DNA of 64,000 nucleotides from Tetrahymena elliotti 4EA (lineage: Eukaryota; Ciliophora; Oligohymenophorea; Hymenostomatida; Tetrahymenidae): positions 720,724-784,723 of the forward strand of contig JH720304.1 of NCBI GenBank assembly GCA_000231825.2, given 5' to 3'. Each line of letters begins with the position of its first letter. The stretch's first letter is position 1. Both the position numbers and the translations under genes were made by a program. The notes under the pieces are model-generated. The model saw only the letters and a program-made list of their open reading frames with translations, searched no databases and had not been told where the DNA came from. This document shows positions 26,116 to 37,850 of this stretch, piece after piece.

Positions 26116-27861
26116 CCAAAAGATTGATCAATCCCAATCTTAATATGGCATCCAATCCCCTCAATACTAATTATCTACCCCACCAGATAATTAAAACCCT
26201 ATTAAAGAAATCCCCATGCCAATCCAAAAGAATCAAATTTACAACAGAAAAAAAGAAAAATAAAAAGAACTAGAACGCATTCTCCTATGTCTTATTCCTT
26301 ATATAAAAATATTTTTTTAAACTAGGAACCTAAAGAGCAAAAGAACAAGCTACATCAGAGACAAAGAAACAAAAAAGAAAGAAAAATAAAAATAAAAAAT
26401 AAATACAAATTAAGTTAAATTAAAAACAAATAAACAAAAATAAATAAACTAAAATAAAAAACAATAAGCAACAAAAACATAAATAAAACAAACAAAAACA
26501 AACCAAATCTAACTAATATATAAATATACATCCCATCCCAGCTACCATATTTTAAATTTATTTAACTTTCAAATTTTCAACTTTAAATTTCAGCATCAAA
26601 TTATATTGATTTTATTGTTACTTATTAAAGTAAATTTATCCCTTTGCATTATTTAGTTCAGACGCTTTTTTTCATTAACTGTTTTTGTAGAAAGAAATTT
26701 TGTCTTTCCATTGGGTGTCCTTCATTTAGGAAAACTTTTTTAGAAAGATTAGTATTTATCAAGAAAAATAAATAATATTTTGAGGTAATTTTTAATTAAA
26801 AAAATATATTCATTTCATTATATTATGTTCTCTACTTTTTTTCTTAAAAAATAGATTTTATTTTGTCTTGCTATTCATTGATATTTCCCTCCAAATATGA
26901 TAGATGCTTCCTTCCATCATTTCAATGTTATATTTAAATAAAAATCAGAAACTTCTTTACCCCAAATAATAATAGATCAAAATGACAGAAATGTGAATGA
27001 TAATTTATTTTTTTCAGAAGAATTTCATTTCTGAGTTATCTTATTTAAAAAAAGATTCATTTATTTGTTTTAAAGAAAAATAAAATCTAAAAATAGTATC
27101 AGGTGAAATAAAATTTTTATTCCTAGAAATTTTAATTTATGCAATGTTTTTTATAGAGTTATCTTATTTATTTTAACAAAGAGAGTTATTTACTATGATT
27201 AAGAAAAATGTAATATAAATACAATTGTAGGTAAAATATATTACAAAATAACATTATAGGTCTAAATGTCAATTCGTTTATTAATTTAATATTATATATT
27301 GTTTTTTATAGAGTAATGTTATTAATAGTAAAGTTATTTATCATAATTTATTTACTTTAAAGATATTTTAAATATAAACAAATATCTAGTTAAGCAAAAT
27401 GAAAAATTAGAAATTGATTAATGAGCTTTTGAAGTATTAGTAGGAAAAATAGTTAGGAGAGATAATCAAGAAAATATCGAAAATTTAAACTGTTCAATAA
27501 TAAGTGTATAGTGTAGTCAATACAATTAGGTTTATTTGATCTTAGGTCAAAGATTGGTTGCTAAATGTTAAATATTTTGTGGGGAGAATTTCAATCATAG
27601 CATTCTATTTTCATAAAAATAAGAGAAAGTGTTAATATTTTATCAAAATATTTATTTTACTTTTTAAATTTCAATTAAAAAAATAAGAGAAAGATTTTTT
27701 GAGTGGCTATCAATTTTTACAAACAAAATAATTATTATAAAAATAGCCAAGTAGGTTTTGTTTATTTTATATTTTGTATTAAATTATTGGGATATTTAAA
27801 TAAAATAGTGAGTATGTAAAAATGAATTAGATAAAAATATAAGAAATAATTTGTTAAATAA
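26116..27861. other. Intergenic region with A-rich, T-poor tract
   Basis: From about 26340 to 26520 the plus strand is A-rich with scattered C and very little T. The rest is mixed AT-rich DNA. A 46-codon frame at 27399-27539 (MKNQKLINELLKYQQ...) is open but short and unsupported. No other features are seen. Confidence 0.4.
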
Positions 27862-28191
27862 ATGTTATAATTACATGGTGCGGCAGCCTCTTGTTATTCA
27901 AATGAGCAGCTTTAAGAACTTTAGAGATCTTATGTTGAAGCATCATTGAAAATAGGAGCTTTTTTGAATGAAAGCTTTAAATTTTATATTGTTAAGCTTT
28001 TGTATTTTCCTTTATTTCTAAGAACAGTTTCATCAGAGAAATCAAGTGCCTAAGGTTTAATGCATGTAAGCTTGACTTTTATTTTTTTGCTCATTGTATT
28101 CCCTATTAAAATTTAATGATAGGGGATGGGAATAACAATTTATATAAGCTTTGTAGTTTTTTTCTTGCAGGCTGCTTAAATAATTGATTGA
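27862..28191 (+). CDS. Small spliced protein of unknown function, 74 aa
   Basis: Exon 1 is 27862-28065 (68 codons). A GTAAGC...TTGCAG intron follows at 28066-28170, and exon 2 is 28171-28191 (six codons plus TGA), both phase 0. The product begins MLQLHGAAASCYSNEQLQ and continues SYVEASLKIGAFLNE, a hydrophobic stretch (FYIVKLLYFPLFL, about residues 43-55), and ends LMHAAQIID. Unlike surrounding random frames it is rich in Ala, Ser, Glu and Gly and locally GC-richer. The splice sites are strong, and the ATG sits after AAATAA like other starts here. I do not recognise it. A small membrane-associated or mitochondrial subunit is possible. Confidence 0.55.
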
Positions 28192-30272
28192 TTTTTATCT
28201 TATTTGATTATTGGAAATTAATTTTTTTAGAATAAATTATTTATAAAAAATTGATAAAGTAGTGAAATTGTTATGTCAAGATGTATAATTAAAAGTTAGA
28301 GAAAGTTATTCTATTTACTTTTTAATGGAATAATCAAGATTAAGAAATTTACTTTTGATTTTAAATAATTGATAATAATTAAATTTTTCTTAGATTCTTT
28401 TTATTCGAATTCAATACATAATTTAAAGAGAAAATCTTGAAAAAATTATTGGATCATTATAATAATTCAATTGACTTCTATTAAGCTGGTAATTATTCAA
28501 ATAATATTTACAAATATCAAATGAGTGGCTATTAAGAAGATCTTCTTGACTTTTAATGATGAATTAAAAAGTTAATAAATCAACAACTTGAAAGATATCT
28601 TCATTTTATTCATCCAATAGATTTCCTTGAAAGTTAAAAATGTTCATAATTAAACACATAAATTATTAGAATAAACTGAAAATAATCTAAATTGAAAAAC
28701 TTCATTTATATTTTATTTATCTCAGTTCTCAAGTTAATACATTATTAATAGCATATTATTCAAAAAATGGAAATATTTTTTTCTTTTTTTATAAGAATTA
28801 TTCAAGTAGAATGTTTAGATGATCAAAAAATACATTCATTTAAAAAAGTTTATTTTGTAAGCTTTATTGACTTATTAAGTAAGACATAAGGATTAAGGTA
28901 TAAATCAAGCATATATAATAGATATCTATAACGCTTAAGGACTAAGTTACGCAATTTTTAAAAAGAATATTGGTACTAATTTTTCTATTTTAAAGAAAAA
29001 TTGTAATGTATTTATTAGTATTAATTATATAGAAATAGAGATTATTTGATTCATGCATATTTTTTATTTTTGATTCATTTAACAAAGATTCAAGATTTGA
29101 AAACTATTTGTTGATAGAAAAAAATAGAAGACTCAATAAAAAATAAAAATACTAATTTAAATAAAACCCCACAGACAAAATATTTAGGAATCATAATTGA
29201 TTGATACTTATTTATTTATTGTTTGATTTTGATTTTGTCAATAATTTGTCACTGTAAGAAATTATTAGAGTATTTCAATTTTATTCTTGATCAAAATAAA
29301 AAAAACCATAAACCATTTAAAATTCTCAGGTGATTTTTATTGATAGTTAGTTGTCTGAAATAGATGTGTAATTTTAAAATTTTATTTTAATCTCAAGCAA
29401 ATGGTATATTAATAATTTAAATTACAAAGATATATCAAAAGTATATTTGAGATATAATAAATAAGCTATGCTTTTTGAGTATTTCAGGTTTTTAATTACT
29501 TTATTTAAAAAAATAAACCATAAAAGTAAATGATATTCTAACACATTTTATCAATTTTAATTTTATGATAAATATGTACAAATAATACTAAATAAAATGA
29601 ATTTCAAAGTTGGGAATGAGTTATGTAATAAAAATATTCAGATAAAATTCACTAATTTATTGTTTGTTTAAAAGTTATTTTGGTAAATTATCAAAAGCTT
29701 GCTAGATTTCTTCCATATATAAGGTAAATATAGGGTAAACATTTATTTATTTAGTAAAAAATTAAAATTTTTGATATATTAATTTTAATTTAATGATAAA
29801 TAGTATAAAATATATGTAAAGATAATACAAAACAAAATGAATTTCAAATTTGTGAATGAGTTATGTAATAAAAATATTAATGGTGGAAATTTATTTATTT
29901 TACAAAAAATTCAAGTTTTTGATATGAGTAATATATATTTTAATTACAATATTGATTTTAAAAGTAATTGATTAAATTTACAAAATAAAAAAGAATCTAA
30001 ATAAATAAAATGGTTATTAAAGATGTTAATCCTATAAATAAATTTTAGTAAATTTTATGCAAAAAAGAGTAGATTATTTAAATTTTTGAATAATAGATCA
30101 AATATTTTTCATATTTCACATAATTTTAAAGTAAGTTATCTAAAATAAAAGATCAGATAACTCTTCTAATTTAAATTTGGATTTATTTAAAAACGCTTTT
30201 GATTCTAATAAAGCTTTACAACTCTATTCTTATATTATATCCTGTAACTATTATTTCTATAATAATTATAAA
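28192..30272. other. Intergenic region with exon-like frame and ~240-bp repeats
   Basis: At 28393-28559 a frame follows a TTTCTTAG acceptor-like site and encodes a plausible C-terminal exon (LLDHYNNSIDFYQAG..., TGA at 28557-28559), but no upstream exon was found. At 29555-29945 an imperfect direct repeat occurs with a period of about 240 bp. The rest is featureless. Confidence 0.4.
29555..29945. repeat. Imperfect ~240-bp direct repeat
   Basis: The segments 29581-29638 and 29821-29878 match at most positions (both contain ATGAATTTCAAA followed by GAATGAGTTATGTAATAAAA). Flanks on both sides also match, including ATTTATTTATTT...TTTTTGATAT blocks near 29740 and 29890. This suggests about two tandem copies of a 240-bp unit. 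Confidence 0.65.
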
Positions 30273-33200
30273 TCAAAGAGAAGTAATGTTTTATAAACTA
30301 GGCTGCTTATTCTATCCATTTTTACTTCCCTTACTTAATCCTTGAGAAGAATTATTTACATTATTATTTTGACTTTTTAGTTCTTACAAATTTTGTTATT
30401 ACTATTGTTGTGTTAGCACTTCGATACTAATATGGGCAAAAAGAAAAGAGTTTGGTATTGGATTTAGCTAAGAATCTAAAAGAGGTATAGTACGAAAGCC
30501 TTTACGAATGCAATTTACCGGGATAGCGTATTAAGCAATTCTATCTTAACATTCAGGATTATCATATACTTAAAATATAACAAAAGCTAGTTCTGGCATG
30601 TAAACTGTAAAATCTGCTATACAATTATCAAATTGAGGGTTATAGCAACTATTGTTTTTAACTTAAGTTGAAACAAAAACAGTTTCGTTTGCTTAAACAT
30701 CCAGAGAAGTTCCTATCAATCTAATGCTAATATATGGTGAGAATCTTTTTTCTTCATTGATAGGTATTCTAAGGCTCTATCCACTGATGATTTCTACCTT
30801 AAGCCAGATTTTAGGTTTTGATGCATCTTTTTCATAATATTAATTTAAAGCTTTTCCAGTTTATGATAAAAGCCAAGGTGGTTTTAGCACATACCCGCAA
30901 GATTAATTTTACTTGAAATACTACATATATGAAAGAAGGAATAGGTCTTATGTATAATAGTTTATAGCAGAAAATTAGCATCCACTTACCATAGTCTGTA
31001 AAAAGTTATAGTTAGAATGATCGCTCTTTGTTTATTTGGGATATGTTCTGAGCAAATATTATCTGGTATGATTAACTATTTGCTAATTCATTTCCTCCTA
31101 AGGTTACATTATTAATGAAGTTGTCATTTAAGAAACTTTTTATTCACTTAATTATGAAAAACTCCAAATAGAAAGCTCATGCTATTAGCTATATTTACAG
31201 GAAAACAAAGCAGTGCATTGTTCTATATTATTAGAAATAGGAACAGTGTTCTTTTTTTTTATATTTTTTTGTGATTTCACATGCATCACTTTAAATTCTG
31301 GTGAATATGTAGAATTCTGCATCATATCTCCCCTTTAAGAAACATTATCTCCAATTAATTGATTACTATTTTAATTGCCAATATAATCATCTGCTCCTCC
31401 TCCTGCTCCTTTCTTTAATTTTATAAAATAATATTCTTGTTAATTATTAATTTTAACAAATTTCATTTTTAAAATTTCAATAATAAAATAAAGAAATATT
31501 TTATTCAAATGGGATATTTATTTTTTATTATCTAATTCATCTTAATTATTTTCCCAAGAAATTAACTCTTAAATCTTCAAAATTTTTGGTATACAAAACC
31601 TTTTTCATCTTTGGAGTTTCCATACTCTAATAGATCTATAATTTTATTAATCTTGCTATATGGAAATAAATTCTAAAGAAATGATTTAGTATGTATTCAA
31701 ATGCATTCCTAATTAATTTAGAATAAGAGAATCTTATTTCAGCACTTCTATGTTTTCATGTAATCTCAAAATTCAATTTTTATTTGTTTTCTATTCTAAA
31801 GTTTTGGTATATGAAGAAAACTTTTTCTTCTTTGGAGTTTTCATAGATCTAATTGATTTGTAATTTTATTTATCTTGTTCTCCATATAAATTTGAAAGGT
31901 ATGCTATTTAAAAATTCAATTTTTATTTGTTTTTCTAAATAGAAAGAATGATGTTTTTATAATAAAATTTATGATGAAAACTTTTTTTTCTTTGGAATTT
32001 TCTTTCGTCTTATTGATTTTTAATTTTATTAATCTTGCTCTGGAAATAAATTTGAAAGAAATGATCTCAAAATTCAATTTTTATTTGTTTTCTCTTCAAA
32101 ATTTTTGGTTATTGATGAAAATTTTTTCTTCTTTGGAGTTTCTTTTTTTCTTATTGATTTATAATTTTATTTATCTTTTTCTTTTAATAAATTTGATAGG
32201 TATGCTATTTAAAAATTCAATTTTTATTTGTTTCTATAAATGGAAAAAAGAATATTTGATAATAAAATTGATGACTAATAATTTATTATATCTTACATTA
32301 GTTTGCTTACTAAAATCAAATAAGAGGACTTAGCTATTGTTTTCTCCATTCTAAGAAATAAAATCACTGCTTTCATCATCGTCACCATCTTATTCTCCAT
32401 TCATTAATTTCTTATCTCCATAAAATGAAGTATTCTATATCAAGTCTTTTTGTGACTCATTTTATTGAGGCTAGGCATTATTTAATATACTACCTATAGG
32501 CAGACTCTCAAACGAAGCTCTTTTTCTAGCCATATAAAGAAGAGAATGTCTCTTCTTTTCATTTACATTTTAATGTTTTATATAAACAGGAGAATCCAAT
32601 CCTAAATTATTATCTTCTTTAGCAACAAGATTCACATTTGGTTAACTTCCATGATACTCGTATAGAGGTACATCAGATTTAAAAGGTATTTCTAAATGTG
32701 GAATCTGCTTAAAGGAGGAGGATCTAATTTTAAAAAATAAGAAATAATGTATAATTCAGTAAGAGCTGTTATCTTAATCTTTAAATTTTATTTTATAAAT
32801 CAGAGTCATTTTTATAAATCTTAAAATAATATTTAAAAAGAGATCCAAACCATAATAATACATTCTTTAAATTTGAAATAGAAGAAGTAAAAAGTTTATC
32901 AAAAACCCAAAATATTATTTGTGTCAAATTTATTTTGGTTTCTTTTAATTCTATTTTAAAAATAATTTAAACACATGTCTTTTTAATTTTTCTACTTCAC
33001 CGTTCTAATCAGAATTGATTAATATACAGTATGTTTAAACTAAAGATTATATGGAATTAAAAAAAAGCAACCCTCCTTTTAAAACCTACTTTTTTACCAA
33101 TTAATCATTCAGATTAAATAGTCTTAATTACTCAATTAGTCAATAAATTTTGTTTGAAATATCTGTATTTCCAAAAAGAAAAAATCATAAAATTTATTTT

Positions 33201-36102
33201 TTATTGGATAATCGAAGTTTTAATAGAATTGGATATCATTTTACCTTGCAGTGTGCCTTCTTTGCTTATTGGATTACTAAGATTTTAAAGAAGGGGATTT
33301 AACCTCCTAAAATTAAATTTAATCTGTTCTCATTTTTCTTTACATAGCTTCTTTAGGATTTTCTACCAAGCTGTATTAAGAATTTTATTATTGAATAACC
33401 ATAGATTTTATTTCTCTGTTAGCAGTGATCAAGGCTTTGTTTTATTAGATTTGAAATTAATTAATTTAATTAGTTTTAATAGTTGCATAATTATCATCAT
33501 TGATAAATTCTTTATCCAAATTTAATTCTAAATCTATAAGTTGCTCAATTTCATTTGGCTACTTTTTTTGCTATCCTGTAGTTGCTTACTTAGAATTATC
33601 GCGAGTTATTGTTAAGTTTTATGGTTTTTTTTGTATTGTTTTTTACTAAATAATTGGTTTTTTAGAATTGCTATTACTCTTATTATTACTATTATTACTT
33701 TTTTAATTGCTTCTTTTACCGTTATAGCTATCATCATAGTCATAATCTTCATCTTCGTCTTCATTTTCTTCTTCTTATTACTTTTTTCTTAATCTCTCTT
33801 CTTCCTCTTATTTTAATCTCCTTTTTCTTTATTCCTCTTCTTTTTACTTCATCTCCCTCTCATATTCCTCTCTCTCTTCTCTCTCCTTTACTTTTTTATA
33901 CACCTTCTTTTCATATAAAGATATAATATTAGCCAGCTTTCCTTTTGCTCTAATTATTATTTTCTTTTTGAGTTGATTTGGAGAGGGAAGAAACTAAAAT
34001 GAAATAAAATCTTCAGGCAATCTATATAGCATATCCTAAAACACATTAACTAGATAAGTAGCTATTAAATTTTATTAACTAACAGAACATTCATGTTCTA
34101 AATTTATAATTATTGGATAAACACTTCTTTCAAACCCATATTATTTTATAGCTTTAAATATATCCTCCACACTAACAGGAGTAACCTAAAAAACTCCTTA
34201 TAAAGCTTCAGGAACCCCAGATTCTCCATCCTAAATATTATTATTTATTTTAACTTAAAAGTGGACCAAAAATAAATGTGAAATCTAATTAAAACTATTT
34301 TAAATCTAAAAAAATTTACCTAACAATAAATATCTAGATGTCTTACTCCTTTTTACAATAAATAAATATAAGCCTTAGTTAAATCCTTAGTTTATGTAAC
34401 TATATCATAGACTAAATAAGATCTGAAAGAACTGTTAATAAAATAATCTGAAAGAGGTTTATCCATATTCTATTCATTTTTATAAAAATAATTAATTTCT
34501 ATCTATACTTAAGCATTGAGTTATTTATGTAACAAATTTATTTAATAATAACCTCTTAATTAATTTTTAATTAAATAACTAAACATCGACTGACCTTTTT
34601 GGGGTTAAAATAACTTTGTGCAAATTAAAAATTTATTAACAGCCAATAATACTTTATTTTATTTAATTAACTTCCGAGTTAATTAAATTTTTTCTATTTT
34701 AAACAAATTTGTTTTATTTTTCAGTTTTGAATTGATTCAATAAACAAAAAATTTTGCTTTTTATGAAGTTAGAATAAAGATTTTATTTACTGTTAAGGCT
34801 TATTTAGTAGGATCGAATATAGAATTGTCACCTGTGAATATTAGTTAGCAAAAGGACAAATAATTGATCATTTTTTTTTCTCTACCTTTTGTAAGTTTAT
34901 TCATTTTTTGTAATACTTGCTTTTCATCATATACTTCACCCTATTCATTTTGGTAGAACTTCTAAATATCTTTTTACAGGATCATATTATTGTTGGTGCA
35001 GTAAGATTGGTATATAGGCTGTATTTCTGGTTTCTCTAATAGAGTTATTGTTAGCTCTATAAACTCATTATAAGTTAGTAATTTTTCATTATTTTTATAA
35101 TACTTTTTTATTTTATCTTCAAGTTCTTCATTGTTTATTTATATTAACAGCTTTCTTAACAACTTTTTGACTTCTTTATCTGTTAATTTCTTTTTCTTAT
35201 CCACATCTGCTCCAAGGAGAAGCTAAGAAATAAATTGCTCCTTTGTCTATGAACTTAAAAAAAATAATTTAATCCCACATGAAAAAAACACATGAACTTT
35301 ATAAGCTTTCTTTTTACTTGGTTAAAAATTTCAAACTCTTTGCAACTAACTAACTAGCTTTTTACTTACTTTGTTAAATTTTGTGCTATTTCCATTAAAA
35401 CTTTATTTAAAACTTCGAAATAAAATTATTTAGATAAAAATTCTTTTATTTATTTAATTTATAACCTAACAACTCTAATAAATATTAGTTCATTAACAAA
35501 AAAAGAGTTATTTTAACCTGAAAGTTTGCTTTATAAAGTTCATGCTTATGTAAAAACTATTATTAAAACTATTCCTACTTTTATACATCATAATCTGCAC
35601 CATATTCTTTTATAAAGAGGAGTCCTTTCCACCATTTATCTCTTGTTTTTTTTTCATCGAACTCTAAAATAAGTTCTTATCCTCCATCCATTATCAAGCA
35701 GAGTGAAATCGATGAATCATAATTATTAATTTCTGTTAAAGAAGGTTTAGTTTAAATGTTTTTAACTTCGCTTAATTTAATCCTAGATTCACTAAATTTT
35801 TTATGGGCAGATAGCCATTATAAGATGTTTTAATCTGATTCTAAAAGATAGAAAAAGCATTCATGTTTTTTCTTCCCACTTTTTGTGTATCTATTAATAA
35901 CATCTCCATAAATTAATGCATTAACTGCTTCATTAACTAGTATGCTATCTAAACCTCCTTTTCCTGTCGTAGCTCTACCGTCTTTTCCTATTAAACTTTA
36001 TCTAAAACTCTACTACTTCCTAGCAGCTTAAACCTATGAAGGCCTTTAATTGTTTGAAGCCTATACTGCTTATTTTTGCTAAGTTTTCTAATTATCTGAC
36101 AT
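30273..36102 (-). CDS. Phosphoinositide phospholipase C-like protein, catalytic residues lost
   Basis: Eight exons on the minus strand (36102-35518, 35474-35370, 35246-34791, 34469-34320, 34230-33245, 32723-32297, 31412-31290, 31250-30273) join in phase to 1269 residues. Order: Q-rich leader; PH-like domain ending DKWWKGLLFIKEYG; EF-hand-like region with GADVDKKKKLTDKEV and LTYNEFIEL; X domain from DKPLSDYFINSS (about 385); a long K/E/D-rich linker; Y domain with WSFSQLSEQK, SDHSNYNFLQT and SCGYVLKPPWL; then a C2 domain (KIWLKVEIISGQSLR...). This is the PLC-delta layout. However, the first catalytic His (SSHNTY in animals) is Phe397, and LENHCS reads LEHECS, putting Glu479 at the second His. 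The acidic calcium ligands also differ. It is probably an inactive, lipid- or protein-binding PLC relative. The exon 7/8 junction is the weakest point. Confidence 0.88.
31581..32240. repeat. Four diverged tandem repeats inside a PLC-like intron
   Basis: Within the 884-nt intron 31413-32296, four copies begin near 31581, 31801, 31963 and 32099. Each carries TTTTTC..CTTTGGAGTTTTC, then a TTTTATTAATCTTG-type block and AATTCAATTTTTATTTG. Spacing varies from about 135 to 220 bp. The T-rich strand gives a long but meaningless hydrophobic frame. Confidence 0.75.
32724..33244 (-). other. 521-nt intron of the PLC-like gene
   Basis: Bounded by AG|GTAA at 33244 and TTAG|A at 32724 on the minus strand, phase 2. 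No frame with protein-like composition is seen inside. Confidence 0.7.
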
Positions 36103-37850
36103 TGTAAAATATATTTTTTTGCTATAATCTAAACAAAATTAGTAATAAGTTACTGTGCAAAATTTGATTCTTAATTATAATTACAAAGTGATTTTTGTTG
36201 ATTAAGAAAAAAGAAATTATGAATAAGCAAGCAGCTATAAATGGAATAAAATTTTTAATATAATTGGAAAAAACTTCATATTATTTTAAAAGAATCAAAG
36301 TAAGAGAATTCTTTTTATTTTTTGAAATTTAATTTTCCATAAACTCAAAACAAACAAAAAAACAAGTAATCATCTCAATCTATGTTTCAAGGTTCAATTA
36401 AGTTAATGTTTATGCAGATATTTTAATTAAATACTAATCACATAAAACCAATTATATTTACTTAAGCACCCACTAAAAGCTTCATAATTTACTTTATTAA
36501 GCATTGTTTAATTAAAATTTCAAATAATTTTAAAAAAATGCAAAATCATTTTGTTCAGATTAAATATTTTAATTAGACTAGTAAATACAAATAATTTATT
36601 AGAGTCTATTAAATTCAAGCTATGAAAAGGAAAAAAGGCTAACATTAAGTATTTCTATTATTAGAATAATTTATTTTTTATCAATAACAATTTTTACTTA
36701 TAGATAAAATAGAACTTTTAATTAAATTCATAAGCTGAAGTAAACTAAAATCGTTTACTTATTTTAATTTCTTTTAAATGATATTTGCTTCTTTAATTTT
36801 GAATTTTATTATTTTGCATTTTATTTTATAAAATTAAAAGATAATATGGTAAAATAAAAAAATTAAAATTCAACTTCAAATTATTAAATTTTTTAAACAA
36901 GAAAATAATCAATTTTTAAATAAAGAATTTAAAAATAGTTTTATGAGATGTTAAATTAAAATTTAGAAATTTTAATACATTTGAAATCTTTAATAAAATA
37001 ATCAATTAATTTTTATTTTATGAATGAATGAGTCAGTTAACTATGAAAATTTAGAGTGAAATATTCTAAAATCCTCATTGAATTAAAATAAATTTTTATT
37101 TTTAAATTAGCTAGAAAATGAAAGTTTAAGATTATTTTTTTGAATACATTCTTTTAAATGTTTTTTTTTGTCAAATAAATTTGAAAATTAATTTTTTTAT
37201 TTTGTGGTTTTTAGTTTAATTTAATATTCTTTTAAAATAAGTATCTCAATCAAAGTAAAACATTTTTAAACTTTAATTTAAATTGTATTAAATGAAAATA
37301 ATTTTTTATGAAAATTTTCTAAAATAATTTTTAATTTATTAGATTTTTCTATTTTATTGCCATAAATTTTACAAACTAATGATAATATTTAATTGAAATT
37401 ACTTTAAAATAGAAATTGTCCCAAAAAACGGTATAACAGAGACAAAAATGTTTATAATAAAAATAAGGGTAATAATTAGTTAAAATTTAAAAATGTAATT
37501 ATTGGTTTTTTTGTTTTAGGAATTTTCTGTCTTTTAGGTTTAAAAAATGTGAAAGTTCTTAACAATTTTCTAAGTATTATAGGACAGATAAAGCTAAATT
37601 GCTATAAAAAAAACTATATGAGAGAGCAAATATTTCTTCAAAAATTCTATGATGACAAATATATTCAAAATGTTAATGATTTATAAAGAAAATGATCAAA
37701 CAAACGAAGTTTGTTTCTTTCTAAAAATACATTCACACTTATTTATTTTCTAAAAAGATTGTCAATTAATTAAAAAGAAAAAAAGAGAAAGATTTTTTAT
37801 TTCTTTTAATAATTTCAATAAAGATACTAACTAATATTTACCATTTCAAA
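36103..37850. other. Divergent intergenic region between PLC-like gene and NFS1
   Basis: About 1.75 kb between two genes transcribed away from each other, so both promoters should lie here. It is AT-rich throughout; I see no clear element and no ORF of protein-like composition. Confidence 0.5.

Noticed and set aside
27399..27539. 46-codon frame MKNQKLINELLKYQQ...
   Set aside because: Possible but unsupported: short, K/Q/I-rich, no partner exon and no neighbouring signals.
31971..32333. 120-codon hydrophobic plus-strand frame
   Set aside because: Lies antisense to a PLC-like intron and its repeats; it is caused by T-rich tandem units.
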